A stretch of 37,771 nt of DNA from a virus: positions 1 to 37,771 of IMG/VR virus record IMGVR_UViG_3300024520_000219. One strand, written 5' to 3'. The notes beneath the pieces are model-generated. The model was not told the DNA's origin and searched no databases. It worked only from the letters and a program-made list of their open reading frames with translations. A program made the position numbers and the translations under genes. Shown in pieces: positions 17,073 to 25,761 of the stretch. Within the stretch, counting starts at the first letter, position 1. Each line of letters opens with the position of its first letter.

Positions 17073-17503
17073 TACGGCCTGCCGTTCAGGTAGTGAGCCT
17101 CCATGATTACCTGAACACCACCAGTCCCGGCAGAGTGTGCCGAGACTTCAGACTTCATGAACTCCGACACCTCTGTCACCGTCACTGAGGCATCAGCCGA
17201 CATGTTCGAGCCGACTTGATGGATCTCCGAGGTGGCTGCTGGAAGCTGCCCATCAATCGTGGATTGCTCCCATATCCTCACCGTGGCGGTGTCACCATTG
17301 AGTTGAACGTCGAGCTTTACGTAGTCCGCCCCTCCGACGTGCTGGTACACACCGTTTTCTGCGGCCGTAGCGCCGTCGTTCATCACGTACTTTCGGTACA
17401 CATGGGAGCCTGATCCGGCGAACCAGAACACCTTGCCGTTGGCGGCCCCCGCCGCAGCGGTGTACTGCGTCCCTGTTGCGTCTATCCAGTCACCTGATGC
17501 CAT
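17072..17503 (-). CDS. Small structural protein, 143 aa
   Basis: The frame is open back to 17590, but the ATG at 17503 (MASGDWIDATG) has GGAG upstream and avoids a long overlap with the preceding gene. The protein is beta-rich with aromatic residues (KVFWFAGSGSHVYRKYVM). It ends in a helix and strand (VSEFMKSEVSAHSAG ... MEAHYLNGRP). No family is recognised. Confidence 0.6.
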   Translation of the reverse strand: MASGDWIDATGTQYTAAAGAANGKVFWFAGSGSHVYRKYVMNDGATAAENGVYQHVGGADYVKLDVQLNGDTATVRIWEQSTIDGQLPAATSEIHQVGSNMSADASVTVTEVSEFMKSEVSAHSAGTGGVQVIMEAHYLNGRP

Positions 17504-17517
17504 CAGTTGCTCCAGTC

Positions 17518-18240
17518 TTATCCGACGCCGAGATGTACCGTCACGACGGCGTTGGTGATCTCGTTCGGCGTGGCGGTTACATCGACACATAGTCGATTCC
17601 CGGCAGCCAGTGTCAGATTTGCAGTAGTAGCGGTAAGCGCAGGCGTCGTGACGGTGTTAGCGGTAGCTGTCGCGTCCACCACGGCAGTTTGCAGGTCGTC
17701 GCCAGCGGCACATGCTTCCGTGCCCTGAAGGCGCTCTACCATGATGTCCATCGAACCCGTCGATTCGGCAACGCCCCACACCACGTCGATGCTCTTGACG
17801 GTAACGATCTTGTCGGTGACGAAAAACTGCGTGTCCAGCATGTCGGCAGCAGTTCCGCCCTGCACGAACGATACAGCGAAGTCACCAAGCGTCGTGGTGA
17901 CGATTGGTAGCGTCGCTGTTGCATCGGCAGTCGGCTCACCAAACGACAGCGTCACCTCGAAAGCGTCGTCGGTAGTACCTTCGCCCACGATGGTGTTAGC
18001 GGCCCCGAGATAGAGACTGGAGGCGTCCATCGTGTACTCGACGGTGTCCGAAGTCGTGAACTGGAACTCAAGCTCCGAGTTCGGATCGTCGTAACTCAGC
18101 GTCATGATCGAGTCGTTGGCACCAGCACCAGCGACGAAGCCGTACGCCTGACGTAGAGACTGATCGCCCTGCGGGACGAAGGCTGTTGCCAGCAGTACCG
18201 TTACCGCCAGCGCGAATACGAGGGGTTTGCGTGTTCTCAT
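17518..18240 (-). CDS. Structural-operon protein with signal peptide, 240 aa
   Basis: The first 23 residues form a textbook export signal: basic MRTRK, hydrophobic core PLVFALAVTVLLATAF, then a polar region with no obvious lipobox. The mature part is Thr/Val/Asp-rich and beta-like, with two cysteines in EACAAG and RLCVD. The placement between connector and fibre-like genes would suggest a virion protein, yet virion proteins normally lack export signals. It could instead be exported to alter the cell surface. Confidence 0.6.
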   Translation of the reverse strand: MRTRKPLVFALAVTVLLATAFVPQGDQSLRQAYGFVAGAGANDSIMTLSYDDPNSELEFQFTTSDTVEYTMDASSLYLGAANTIVGEGTTDDAFEVTLSFGEPTADATATLPIVTTTLGDFAVSFVQGGTAADMLDTQFFVTDKIVTVKSIDVVWGVAESTGSMDIMVERLQGTEACAAGDDLQTAVVDATATANTVTTPALTATTANLTLAAGNRLCVDVTATPNEITNAVVTVHLGVG

Positions 18241-18252
18241 GCTGCGCTCCTA

Positions 18253-18924
18253 TCAGTAACTCGCGTACCGCAGGGTTGCGGGGCGGGCTCCTGTGCGTTG
18301 GAAGTTGGAAAGAGTTTCTATAAGTGGAGAGAAAGTCTGAAATGCCAACGACTGATAATCCTGCGTGGCGTCGTCGGTTCCAAGTGTCATCAGCAACGAC
18401 ATGAAGGTTGCCAGGTAGGGGCGTGCGATGTCGGGATACGGGACTGTGTCGCCCGCCCCCGTCAGATCAGCCTTGGATGCGTAGCCGTAGTAGCGGATCG
18501 TATGCGTCCCGTCCGGTAACGGTATCCAGCGAATGTTCGTACCGTCCGTGCTATAGCCGACCGGCCTTCCTGTTGCTGATGTAGAGCTGGCGAAGATGGG
18601 CGGATAGTAGGAATTCGCGGAGCCATCCTCGTAGTCGGGGTCCAGCGTGTAGGTAGGTAGTGATGTTGAAGCATCAATGAATCGCAGCCTGTCGATGCGC
18701 AGCACCCCGGAAGGGAAGGTCGTCGTCTCCGTGGAAGCCGACGTTGTCACCGTTCCCACCACATCTCCAAGCAGCCCAGGGTGCTGCGCGAGGAGCGCAT
18801 CTAGGTGGTCCTTCGTCATGTTGAATGCAACAATCCCCTTGACTACGTCCTTCTCGCTGGTCTGTAGGTTCAAGTCCCTGTTGATGACTTCAACATAGTC
18901 GAAAACGGTTTGGAGTGTCGCCAT
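18253..18924 (-). CDS. Head-tail connector (adaptor)-like protein, 223 aa
   Basis: The N-terminal 50 residues are helical (LQTVFDYVEVINRDLNLQTS). The middle is a strand-rich insertion (LRIDRLRFIDASTSLPTYTL, NIRWIPLPDGTHTIRYYGYA). The C-terminus is again helical with a conserved-looking ARPYLATFMSLLMTLG segment. This helix-beta-helix plan, length and position resemble podovirus adaptor proteins that sit under the portal (T7 gp11 / P22 gp4-like role). The call is moderate. Confidence 0.6.
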   Translation of the reverse strand: MATLQTVFDYVEVINRDLNLQTSEKDVVKGIVAFNMTKDHLDALLAQHPGLLGDVVGTVTTSASTETTTFPSGVLRIDRLRFIDASTSLPTYTLDPDYEDGSANSYYPPIFASSTSATGRPVGYSTDGTNIRWIPLPDGTHTIRYYGYASKADLTGAGDTVPYPDIARPYLATFMSLLMTLGTDDATQDYQSLAFQTFSPLIETLSNFQRTGARPATLRYASY

Positions 18925-19526
18925 CAGTCGGTCAGCATCTTGTTAGCGTTGACGGTGGCCCGATTGCCACCGCCTACAAAGGGCTGCGTGGAGCGCCAGT
19001 AATCCCCAGCCCACACCTTCGACTCGGCCGAGGCTTCTTCCTCGACCTTGTAGGCGTCCCGCTTCTTCTGTGCTTCTACCTGCTCGAAGCACTTTTTGGC
19101 ACCGCCCCGCCTGGATGTATCGGCCATGTACACCGCCGCCATGACGCGGTTATCCAGCTCGAAGGGGCGGCAGTCGAACAGAAACCGCCACCCCCGGCAC
19201 CATTCCAGCCTGATAGCCGATGCCCTCTCAAAGACGGCGTAGGTGCCGTTGTGAGCGTTGAACGCGAGATCCAGGTTGGAGTCCACCGTCTGTAGCTTTC
19301 GCCGCACACGGGCCGCCTCAGAGGCCCGTGGCCCATCTGGAGCACGCCCAGGTATCCAGAACTGGTGCATCGACTCCAACGCGTCCCGCTCCGACATGGG
19401 CGAGCCCTGCGGAGTCGCCGTGAACTTCGCCTTGCTCTCACGGGAGAAGCCGCGATCAGTGATGAGTTCCCCCGGCTCCGCCAGTGGGGACGCCTTTGCT
19501 TTGTACTTGTCCAGGGCTGAGTTCAC
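18924..19526 (-). CDS. Hypothetical late-operon protein, 200 aa
   Basis: The protein is charged and mainly helical (DALESMHQFWIPGRAPDGPR, ASEAARVRRKLQTVDSNLDL) with a shorter folded centre (RLEWCRGWRFLFDCRPFELD). The start of the next gene overlaps its stop by one base. No family is recognised. Its place between capsid and connector genes suggests a head completion or assembly role, which is inference. Confidence 0.6.
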   Translation of the reverse strand: MNSALDKYKAKASPLAEPGELITDRGFSRESKAKFTATPQGSPMSERDALESMHQFWIPGRAPDGPRASEAARVRRKLQTVDSNLDLAFNAHNGTYAVFERASAIRLEWCRGWRFLFDCRPFELDNRVMAAVYMADTSRRGGAKKCFEQVEAQKKRDAYKVEEEASAESKVWAGDYWRSTQPFVGGGNRATVNANKMLTD

Positions 19527-20257
19527 GTCGGGAAGATCTCCTGATGCGCCAGTCGGTGATCGTCAACCGTCAACGGATCCTGAATCGCCTTCAGGTGCCT
19601 GCCCAGCTTGCCCCACGCCTGTGTTTCCGAACTGTTGGAGTTGGCGTCGAACTCGAAATGCTTCTCGCATACCGGGCACATCACGTAGGAAGCGATAGGA
19701 TCGTCCTCGTTGGTGTTCGGAAACAGGCAGTTCTCCCGCAGGAAACGAGCCTCGGCAACGGGTTCCTTTACTTCCTCTTCGTCACCGATGCCCTTGGTGA
19801 AGTCAACCTGCTTGCGGGTAGCCGTGTCGATCAGGAACAGGGGTTTCCGAACCCGGCCACTCGAAGTGCCGGGTCCGGCCCAGTTGGCTTTCCCGCGAGA
19901 GTCAAACTTGAACATCTCGGGGTGAAAGCCTTTCCCCTGTGGATCTTCATGCTTGTGCTGAAGGAAACGCTCCTGCCGCTCTACCCACTCGCTGATGTGC
20001 TTGCTTACCGCATCGAAGCCAACCCAGCCTTCGATCTGGCCTGATGTCGCACGCTGTTCCAGCTCTGAGAACCGATCAAGGGCGTGCAGCACTGACGGTG
20101 CCTCATCCGGTGCTGTCGGGAACCCCGGCTTTGCTCGTGCTACGCCCCCAGGGGTGCCGAGGTGCTCTTGGATGAACGTCAGTGCTGCAACGGTATACAG
20201 CGGCGGATCAAATACGTTCTCCACTCGGGGGAACGTGTCATCAGCGAGTCTGCTCAT
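19523..20257 (-). CDS. Hypothetical late-operon protein with possible zinc site, 244 aa
   Basis: The N-terminal two thirds are helical and charged. Near the C-terminus a C-x2-C pair (MCPVCEKHFEFDANSN) is followed by GKLGRHLKAI and DDHRLAHQ, which could complete a zinc site with histidines. It overlaps the next gene by 4 bases. No known family is recognised. Confidence 0.6.
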   Translation of the reverse strand: MSRLADDTFPRVENVFDPPLYTVAALTFIQEHLGTPGGVARAKPGFPTAPDEAPSVLHALDRFSELEQRATSGQIEGWVGFDAVSKHISEWVERQERFLQHKHEDPQGKGFHPEMFKFDSRGKANWAGPGTSSGRVRKPLFLIDTATRKQVDFTKGIGDEEEVKEPVAEARFLRENCLFPNTNEDDPIASYVMCPVCEKHFEFDANSNSSETQAWGKLGRHLKAIQDPLTVDDHRLAHQEIFPT

Positions 20258-20266
20258 TGCGTTTCC

Positions 20267-20866
20267 TTAGTATTGGTACGGATCGCCCTGATACGTGCTC
20301 GGCGGGCCTTCTGCTCGCTTCGGCACGTAGTCAATGATGATGCCGTACATGTTCATTTCCTCTGAGGCGTCGTCAACGTCCAACTCAAGGTTGAGCGCCA
20401 TCAACGACATGGCGGCAACTTGTGCTTCCGTGACGGTGGCTCCGTCGAGGATGCCCCGTGGGGACTCCTGCCATGCGTCCGCCGTGCCGTTGTCGAGTTC
20501 CGCAGCAATCGCGGTACTGAGCGCGGTGGTGCCGAGCGCAAGGGCAGAATCTTCGTCAATTACGTCGTACAGCAAGATCCAGTGCCGATCATCTGCCGCC
20601 GTTGCCGAGGCGGACGAGTACCGCACTTTGAATCCGATGGAATGGAGCTGGTTCAGATCGTTCGGGATCGTCCAGTACCAGTCGTGCTCGTCGGCTGCGT
20701 CCATGTGCAGGCCAACCGCCGAGAGTGCTCCCGCCTCTGCTTCAGGCGCATCGCCCACGCCGGTTGATGCCGATACTCCGGCAGACGAGATCAGGCCGCG
20801 AGTACCTTCCTGATACCCGAGGAATACATGCTTGCGCTTCGGACGCCCCTTGTCGATGCTAGGCAT
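20267..20866 (-). CDS. Virion-associated protein, unknown, 199 aa
   Basis: After a basic start (SIDKGRPKRKHVFLGYQEG) the protein is Ala-rich with a beta-like centre (WYWTIPNDLNQLHSIGFKVR) and ends with YGIIIDYVPKRAEG. AAGGAG lies upstream of the ATG. It is the first sizeable gene after the capsid gene and its basic companions. A head decoration or surface role is possible, but nothing in the sequence proves it. Confidence 0.6.
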   Translation of the reverse strand: MPSIDKGRPKRKHVFLGYQEGTRGLISSAGVSASTGVGDAPEAEAGALSAVGLHMDAADEHDWYWTIPNDLNQLHSIGFKVRYSSASATAADDRHWILLYDVIDEDSALALGTTALSTAIAAELDNGTADAWQESPRGILDGATVTEAQVAAMSLMALNLELDVDDASEEMNMYGIIIDYVPKRAEGPPSTYQGDPYQY

Positions 20867-20929
20867 TGCTTTTCTCCTTGGTGCCGTGTTGTTGGCTTAC
20901 GCCCACCTCTTTCGAGGCCCGGTATACCG

Positions 20930-20965
20930 CTAGTACGTCTTGCCCTTCTTGCGCTTCTTCGCCAT
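20930..20965 (-). CDS. Tiny basic peptide, 11 aa (MAKKRKKGKTY)
   Basis: The ATG overlaps the TAA of the lysine-rich gene before it (TAATG), an efficient re-initiation junction. The frame ends after 11 codons. Seven of the residues are Lys or Arg. It is too short to judge by composition, but the exact coupling and basic character beside another basic protein make translation plausible. It could also be chance. Confidence 0.3.
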   Translation of the reverse strand: MAKKRKKGKTY

Positions 20966-21171
20966 TACTTCTTCTTCTTTGTCTTGGCAGCCTTCTTTGG
21001 TGCCGCCTTCTTCGTTGCCTTTGCCTTGACTGGTGCCGGTGCGGGCTTGGGCTTGGGCTTCTTCGCCATCTCCTCGCGGAGATGCCGCATCTCCCGCTGC
21101 CCTACCTGTGACGACACGCCAGCCTTGTCAATGCAGTCAAGGAGAGCCTGTGCTGCCTCTTTTACGCTCAC
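20965..21171 (-). CDS. Small protein with histone H1-like Lys/Ala/Pro tail, 68 aa
   Basis: The frame is open from 21303, but the GTG at 21171 has GAGGAG five bases upstream and lies just after the capsid stop and hairpin. The first 38 residues form a short helical domain (KEAAQALLDCIDKAGVSSQV). The last 30 are nearly all Lys, Ala, Pro and Thr (KPKPAPAPVKAKATKKAAPK and more), as in histone H1 tails and some bacterial nucleoid proteins. It may bind DNA or the negatively charged capsid interior. Its position downstream of the capsid gene suggests a head component. Confidence 0.65.
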   Translation of the reverse strand: MSVKEAAQALLDCIDKAGVSSQVGQREMRHLREEMAKKPKPKPAPAPVKAKATKKAAPKKAAKTKKKK

Positions 21172-21196
21172 GTCTACTCCTCTGTTGCGAGGGGAA

Positions 21197-21220
21197 GGGG
21201 GCGGGCCGAAGCCCACCCCC
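21197..21220 (-). terminator. Very stable GC hairpin after the capsid gene
   Basis: Read on the minus strand, GGGGGTGGGC and GCCCGCCCCC pair over ten bases (one G-U pair) around a TTCG tetraloop. It starts 10 bases after the capsid stop. The bases after it (TTCCCC) are only weakly U-rich. It is therefore more likely a partial terminator or an mRNA 3' stabiliser that raises capsid expression relative to downstream genes. Confidence 0.65.
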
Positions 21221-21230
21221 TCTATCCCGC

Positions 21231-22508
21231 CTAGCTTTCCGCGATGTCCTCCAACTTGAAGTTGGCTGCGGGGTTGTCGCAGATCAACTGCCAAGCACCC
21301 CACCAGGCAACGTCGAACGTCGCGTTGGTGGTATCGCGGAAGAAGTTGGCCCGCGAGAAGGTGTCAGATACCGGCTGCGGGAACTTGTTCTGTCCGTGAC
21401 CGATACTGAAGGTGGAACGGTCCACACCTACGATGGTGTTCGCTACTGCGAAATCGTCCATGTAGAGGTGGATGCCCGACAGTGACAGTTGCGTCTTGCC
21501 GTCGTCTCCGATGCTCTGCAAGCCCTTCGGGCCGAGCGATCCTGACATGCCGCCGCTCTCACCGTTGGTTTGCACGATGTACCGATCGTTGAGGAACAGA
21601 TCGTAGTAGCGCCGGTAGATGCTCGGATTGGTAATCAGAGCGTCTACGCTTCCGCCACCCTTCAGGCGCGAGTCCAACGACCCCTGAATGATCAGATCCT
21701 CGGTGATGGTGCGGTTGGTGCCGCCGTTGCTGAGAACGACTGATTCCCAGAACTCGTTACCGGCAGTACCGCGATCGATCCCACCGTAGTCGCCTACAAC
21801 AGCAGCAGGATCGTCGTTGTCCACGATTCCGATGATGCCGTGCAAGTGACGCGCCTCGCCCGCTGCTCCGTCCGTGGTGTCCTCACGAACGAAGTAGTCG
21901 CTTGCGGCAGTGCCAGTGATCGTGCCTGAGACGGTAATCGTGTTGGCTACCGTGTCTACGGCGCTGATCGTGCCCGAATCCAGATGCTTGGTGGTGTTGT
22001 CGGTGTCCATGATGTCAACCACCATGCCCTGACGAGCACGGATCGGACGAGACACCGTAACCGCCGACGTGTTGTCCGCTGCCGGAAGGACTGCAAGACG
22101 CCCACGGCCATCATCGAGGATGGCGTTATTGAGATCCTGCGCCCATGCCAAGCGGAACGACTTGTCGTGGAGTTCCACGAACCTCTCGAAAGCGAACTTG
22201 TTGGAACGCGCATCCGAGATACCCTTCCACGTAACGGTGTAGACGCCTGCCATTTCCTGCAAGGCAAACACCGCCTCCGCCGTGTTCGGGTTGAGGTTGG
22301 ACGGCAACGAGCCGCCCTCGTCAATACCTACGATGCCCTCGGAGAGCTGGTGCAGGATCGGTACGATCCATTGCCCACGGCCCCCAAACGGGTGCATCGT
22401 CTTTTTGAACAGATTCCACGTACTGTGGGACTTGTTCATGAGACGTTCGAGGCGAGTCGAACCGTAGTTGTACTTCATCGCCTCGATGAGTTGTGCGGTA
22501 GTAGCCAT
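21231..22508 (-). CDS. Major capsid protein, HK97-type, 425 aa
   Basis: The protein directly follows the scaffold gene, with TAATG overlap, and has the length of HK97-fold capsid proteins. It shows an N-terminal helical arm (residues 6-40), a spine-helix-like region (NKFAFERFVELHDKSFRLAW), beta-rich insertions (TISAVDTVANTITVSGTITG) and a typical end with DALITNPSIYRRYYDLFLND and DTTNATFDVAWWGAWQLICD. It forms the icosahedral shell. The N-terminal arm (residues 9-37) has a clear homologue in the small gene at 29312. Confidence 0.85.
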   Translation of the reverse strand: MATTAQLIEAMKYNYGSTRLERLMNKSHSTWNLFKKTMHPFGGRGQWIVPILHQLSEGIVGIDEGGSLPSNLNPNTAEAVFALQEMAGVYTVTWKGISDARSNKFAFERFVELHDKSFRLAWAQDLNNAILDDGRGRLAVLPAADNTSAVTVSRPIRARQGMVVDIMDTDNTTKHLDSGTISAVDTVANTITVSGTITGTAASDYFVREDTTDGAAGEARHLHGIIGIVDNDDPAAVVGDYGGIDRGTAGNEFWESVVLSNGGTNRTITEDLIIQGSLDSRLKGGGSVDALITNPSIYRRYYDLFLNDRYIVQTNGESGGMSGSLGPKGLQSIGDDGKTQLSLSGIHLYMDDFAVANTIVGVDRSTFSIGHGQNKFPQPVSDTFSRANFFRDTTNATFDVAWWGAWQLICDNPAANFKLEDIAES

Positions 22509-23308
22509 TAGATTTCTTCTTCGTCGGTATCCTCGGTCCAGAAATCCGCAGGTTCAAGATCCTCATCAAGCGCCTTGGACGGAGACGCGATGCCTCCGCT
22601 GCTCGACAGGCCACGACGCGCTGCCTGGACCTCAGCCTTGTTAGCGGAAGCAAATGCGGCCTTCGCGCTCGTCCAGCTTTCATCCAGCATGTCTGGGTAT
22701 GCTGCATCCAGATCGTCGCCCTCGTATGCTGAATAGAGATCCCGTGCGTGGTTGTCAAAGTGCTCTCTCGCACCACTACCTACTTTGAGGCGCTGTGCCG
22801 CCGCCTCGATGGTGGAGTCCAACCGCTGTGTGGCTGACGCAGTAATCAACGGATCGTACCTCTGGGCAGCACGCTGAGACTGCTGGTGCATGAGTCCTAG
22901 CGCACCGATGATCTCCTGATTCCGTGCTTCCATTTGCTGCAAGCGTTGATCGACACCGGCCACCAAGGGATCGAGATGATCTGCCGTCACGTAACCTTGC
23001 TGACGAGCAGCTTCAAACTGATCCTGCTGCACGGCTTGCTGCTGTGCCCGCTGCGCCTGTTGCGCGTAATGCTGCTGTAGGCGCTGCTGGTATGCCTGTG
23101 CTTGCTGATTGACGTTCTGTTGATACTGCGCCACTTGATCCCTTACTGACTGCGTGTCGGCTTGTCTCTGCCTCGTGTAGTCAGCCCTTGGAACGAAGCT
23201 TTGTTTGTATTCACCCCAGGTAGTTTCCACCCCGTCAACGAGGAACCGTGCGTTGTCATCCAGGTTCATCAATGCTGCGGCTTCTGCTACCTGCGTCGGA
23301 TCTGCCAT
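22508..23308 (-). CDS. Scaffolding protein, 266 aa
   Basis: It lies between portal and capsid genes, the usual place for scaffold. Residues 40-150 are a Gln/Ala-rich coiled coil (QSVRDQVAQYQQNVNQQAQA, AQRAQQQAVQQDQFEAARQQ). The middle is helical and the C-terminal 40 residues are Ser-rich then very acidic (EDTDEEEI). The ATG at 23308 has GGAGG five bases upstream and is preferred to the open TTG at 23320. It should guide capsid assembly and leave the mature head. Confidence 0.8.
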   Translation of the reverse strand: MADPTQVAEAAALMNLDDNARFLVDGVETTWGEYKQSFVPRADYTRQRQADTQSVRDQVAQYQQNVNQQAQAYQQRLQQHYAQQAQRAQQQAVQQDQFEAARQQGYVTADHLDPLVAGVDQRLQQMEARNQEIIGALGLMHQQSQRAAQRYDPLITASATQRLDSTIEAAAQRLKVGSGAREHFDNHARDLYSAYEGDDLDAAYPDMLDESWTSAKAAFASANKAEVQAARRGLSSSGGIASPSKALDEDLEPADFWTEDTDEEEI

Positions 23309-23510
23309 TGCGTCCTCCAAGAGTCGCCCAGTAGAGCGTGCCGAGTCCTTCCGATAGTTCCAGCAACGCTGGAGTCGTCCAGTTCGTTCGGTTTGCTTCT
23401 ACCTGCGGAATTCCCTTTGGTGCCTCCACGAGTTCGCCACCACGAGTAGCGAGTGCTTCAGCGTTTCTTGAAACGTCATCAAAACTCTCTCTGTGGCTCT
23501 GTTTGGGCAA
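23256..23510 (-). CDS. Possible small gene between portal and scaffold, 84 aa
   Basis: About 170 bases separate the portal stop and the scaffold start. The only long frame across them begins inside the portal gene end and runs past the scaffold start. The middle (EALATRGGELVEAPKGIPQV then LLELSEGLGTLYWATLGG) looks protein-like. It overlaps both neighbours in other frames, and no good Shine-Dalgarno is visible for the ATG. It may be a genuine small gene or a leader region. Confidence 0.35.
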   Translation of the reverse strand: MPKQSHRESFDDVSRNAEALATRGGELVEAPKGIPQVEANRTNWTTPALLELSEGLGTLYWATLGGRNGRSDAGSRSRSIDEPG

Positions 23511-25695
23511 TCAGGGAGTCAATGGACTGTCCCTGCGCCTGAGCCTGCCTGAGTCCTTCAAAGACGGTATCTTGCGTCAACTGGGCCACGTCGGCGGCAA
23601 CGGCTGCTGCGGCCTGCTGTGCGGCCTGGTTGGTGATCGCCTCGATATTCTGGTTCTGCTGCAACTCCGCAGCCTGCTGCTGCTGCTCCTGGCCCATCTG
23701 AGCAAGGGCGGAGTAATACTCCTCGATGCTCTGCTGGACTTGCGGCGAGAAGTCGGGGAATTCGTCCGAGACAATGACGATCTGGAACTCGTCAATCATG
23801 GGAGCGAAGTCCATGAGCTGATTCGGAGGGATGGGCGGCTGTGCCGTCTTGAGCTTGCCGAGGATCTGGCCCGCCAGCTTCCGTGCACGTTGTTCCTTAC
23901 CGGGCCGCGCTACCTCGCCAAACTGCCCCTCTGCCGCGATCTTTTCCTTGTCCCACTGTCCCTCGGAAGTCTGATACATCATCGGGAACGTATTCATCCG
24001 CTCAGCAAGAAGGGCTTGCTTGTCGGCTTGGAGTTGAGGGATCAGCGTGTCGCGCTGCACCGAGACGTTGTAGTTGACATCAGAGGGGAAGGCGTCCTCT
24101 CGGTGGTATTCCAGCACCTCGTTCCGTAGAGCATCGTCGACGAAGTGCAGCGTGCGGGAAGCGGGAGCGAAGTCTCGCCAGATATTGAGACGTAGCTGCT
24201 TGGAGCGGGAGAAGCGTTCTCCGAGGTGACGGTAGAGCGTGCCCCACTCGGTATCCATGATCTCTTGCAACCGCGCTACCACGCCTGTGCCGCGTAGCTG
24301 GCCGGGGAAGTTGGAGTTGGAGGTAAGATCAGCGCCGCCCATCAATTCGTCAAAGATGGTCATGAGTTGGTCCGGCATGTTGGTAAACCAGCCGGGAATC
24401 TGCGCCATCGGAGCCTGCATCACCTGCGGTACTCCGTCAGGGCTGATTCCCTTGGGTACGTAACGCGGCATGTCGTTAGGCGTGAAGTCAGCAGCATCTA
24501 CCTGCGGGCCGAGAAGCATGGGAGCCTTGGCAAAGGCGTTGCCGTACTCCCGCATGTCACCGAGAGTGCGTTGAATCGCCTTGATGATCGACTTGCCCTT
24601 CTCTACGTACCCGCCAGTCCAGAACGTCGTGGTGACGGGGCTCCAGTGGTAGTCGATGATCGGAATCTCCGGGTACGGATTCTCGTCATCGAACAAAATG
24701 CCTTCATCGGGCACGAAGACGGTGTAGCGGCCACGGGGGTTTTTCTTGGAGCGGGCCATGTAGCGTTCCACGACAACCACCATGTCGGGATCATCGTCGC
24801 CTGCCGTGCCCTGGATAGCGGGAAGCAGGGACGACAAGTTGATTCCCGAGAGTGAATCCCCCACCTGGGTGAGATTGGTGAGGACGATCTTGATGTCCCT
24901 GCTCCCAGTGAGGTTGTCGAGGTTGAACTGGGCGGTGTCCTGCCCTTCCTCGCCCCAGTTCTCCTTAACCCACTCCACCGTCCGGGGCAGAGCGATCGAT
25001 ACAGACTGATCGGGGGCCAGCTTGCGGAGATCCTTTACCGAGTGATCGACAAAGACGTTGAGCGGCCCGAGCACATCCACCTGAATATCGCCCGTCATTT
25101 GCAACTCTTCGTGGATCTCGAACGTCTCAGGCGGGATACCTGCCGCTACCTGCTCCTCCACGATGGACTGCGGAACGATGGCGCTGGCAGGATCAGGCTG
25201 GGACAGATCGCGGAATAGCAGATCGCCTGCCTCGTCACGTACCGGCAACTGATCGACGCTTGAATCGGGCACCCAGCGGCAGTATTCAAACGCCACGCCG
25301 CCCAACCCGCACCATTCCAGAATCTCACGGGTGACGGAAGGCTGATCCAGGCGTTGGTCCTGCGCGATGATGAGGTTGGAGGCTACCTCGGCTCCAGCCG
25401 TCTTTTCAGCATCGTTGCCCTTGGGTTGGGCCTTGAATGACGGAGCAAAGGCAGAGAGCCTGCCTAAAACCTTGCCCATCCGTTGCCCGATGAGGGGGAT
25501 GGACATGTGGACGCGGTGCTGGTCCTGGGGGGCCTGGCGCAAGATACCGCGCCGGACATACACATTCTCGCCATTGGCGAAACAGATATTCTCAAGGACT
25601 CGCGCCTCAACATTGCCAGTCGTAGAGTATTTCTGGCGCTGGAGTCTGCGATATTCCTTGCTTAGCGACTCAATGGTCGTCTTTTCAGTCGGCAA
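23479..25695 (-). CDS. Portal protein, P22-like, 738 aa
   Basis: The portal forms the dodecameric DNA gate at one capsid vertex. The length (738 residues) is close to P22-type portals (about 725). The N-terminal helical clamp region (ESLSKEYRRLQRQKYSTTGN, NVYVRRGILR) and central beta/helix core (MVVVVERYMARSKKNPRGRY, YGNAFAKAPMLLGPQVDAAD) fit that family. The last 100 residues form a long Gln/Ala-rich helix (EQQQQAAELQQNQNIEAITN), like the P22 barrel. The start codon appears to be TTG preceded by a GGGGGC Shine-Dalgarno-like run. No earlier ATG in frame is available. Confidence 0.85.
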   Translation of the reverse strand: MPTEKTTIESLSKEYRRLQRQKYSTTGNVEARVLENICFANGENVYVRRGILRQAPQDQHRVHMSIPLIGQRMGKVLGRLSAFAPSFKAQPKGNDAEKTAGAEVASNLIIAQDQRLDQPSVTREILEWCGLGGVAFEYCRWVPDSSVDQLPVRDEAGDLLFRDLSQPDPASAIVPQSIVEEQVAAGIPPETFEIHEELQMTGDIQVDVLGPLNVFVDHSVKDLRKLAPDQSVSIALPRTVEWVKENWGEEGQDTAQFNLDNLTGSRDIKIVLTNLTQVGDSLSGINLSSLLPAIQGTAGDDDPDMVVVVERYMARSKKNPRGRYTVFVPDEGILFDDENPYPEIPIIDYHWSPVTTTFWTGGYVEKGKSIIKAIQRTLGDMREYGNAFAKAPMLLGPQVDAADFTPNDMPRYVPKGISPDGVPQVMQAPMAQIPGWFTNMPDQLMTIFDELMGGADLTSNSNFPGQLRGTGVVARLQEIMDTEWGTLYRHLGERFSRSKQLRLNIWRDFAPASRTLHFVDDALRNEVLEYHREDAFPSDVNYNVSVQRDTLIPQLQADKQALLAERMNTFPMMYQTSEGQWDKEKIAAEGQFGEVARPGKEQRARKLAGQILGKLKTAQPPIPPNQLMDFAPMIDEFQIVIVSDEFPDFSPQVQQSIEEYYSALAQMGQEQQQQAAELQQNQNIEAITNQAAQQAAAAVAADVAQLTQDTVFEGLRQAQAQGQSIDSLIAQTEPQREF

Positions 25696-25761
25696 GAGCC
25701 CCCGCCCCTGTCGTGCGTATTATGGAAACTCTTTTGCACCATGTAGCACGGGGGCTGATTT

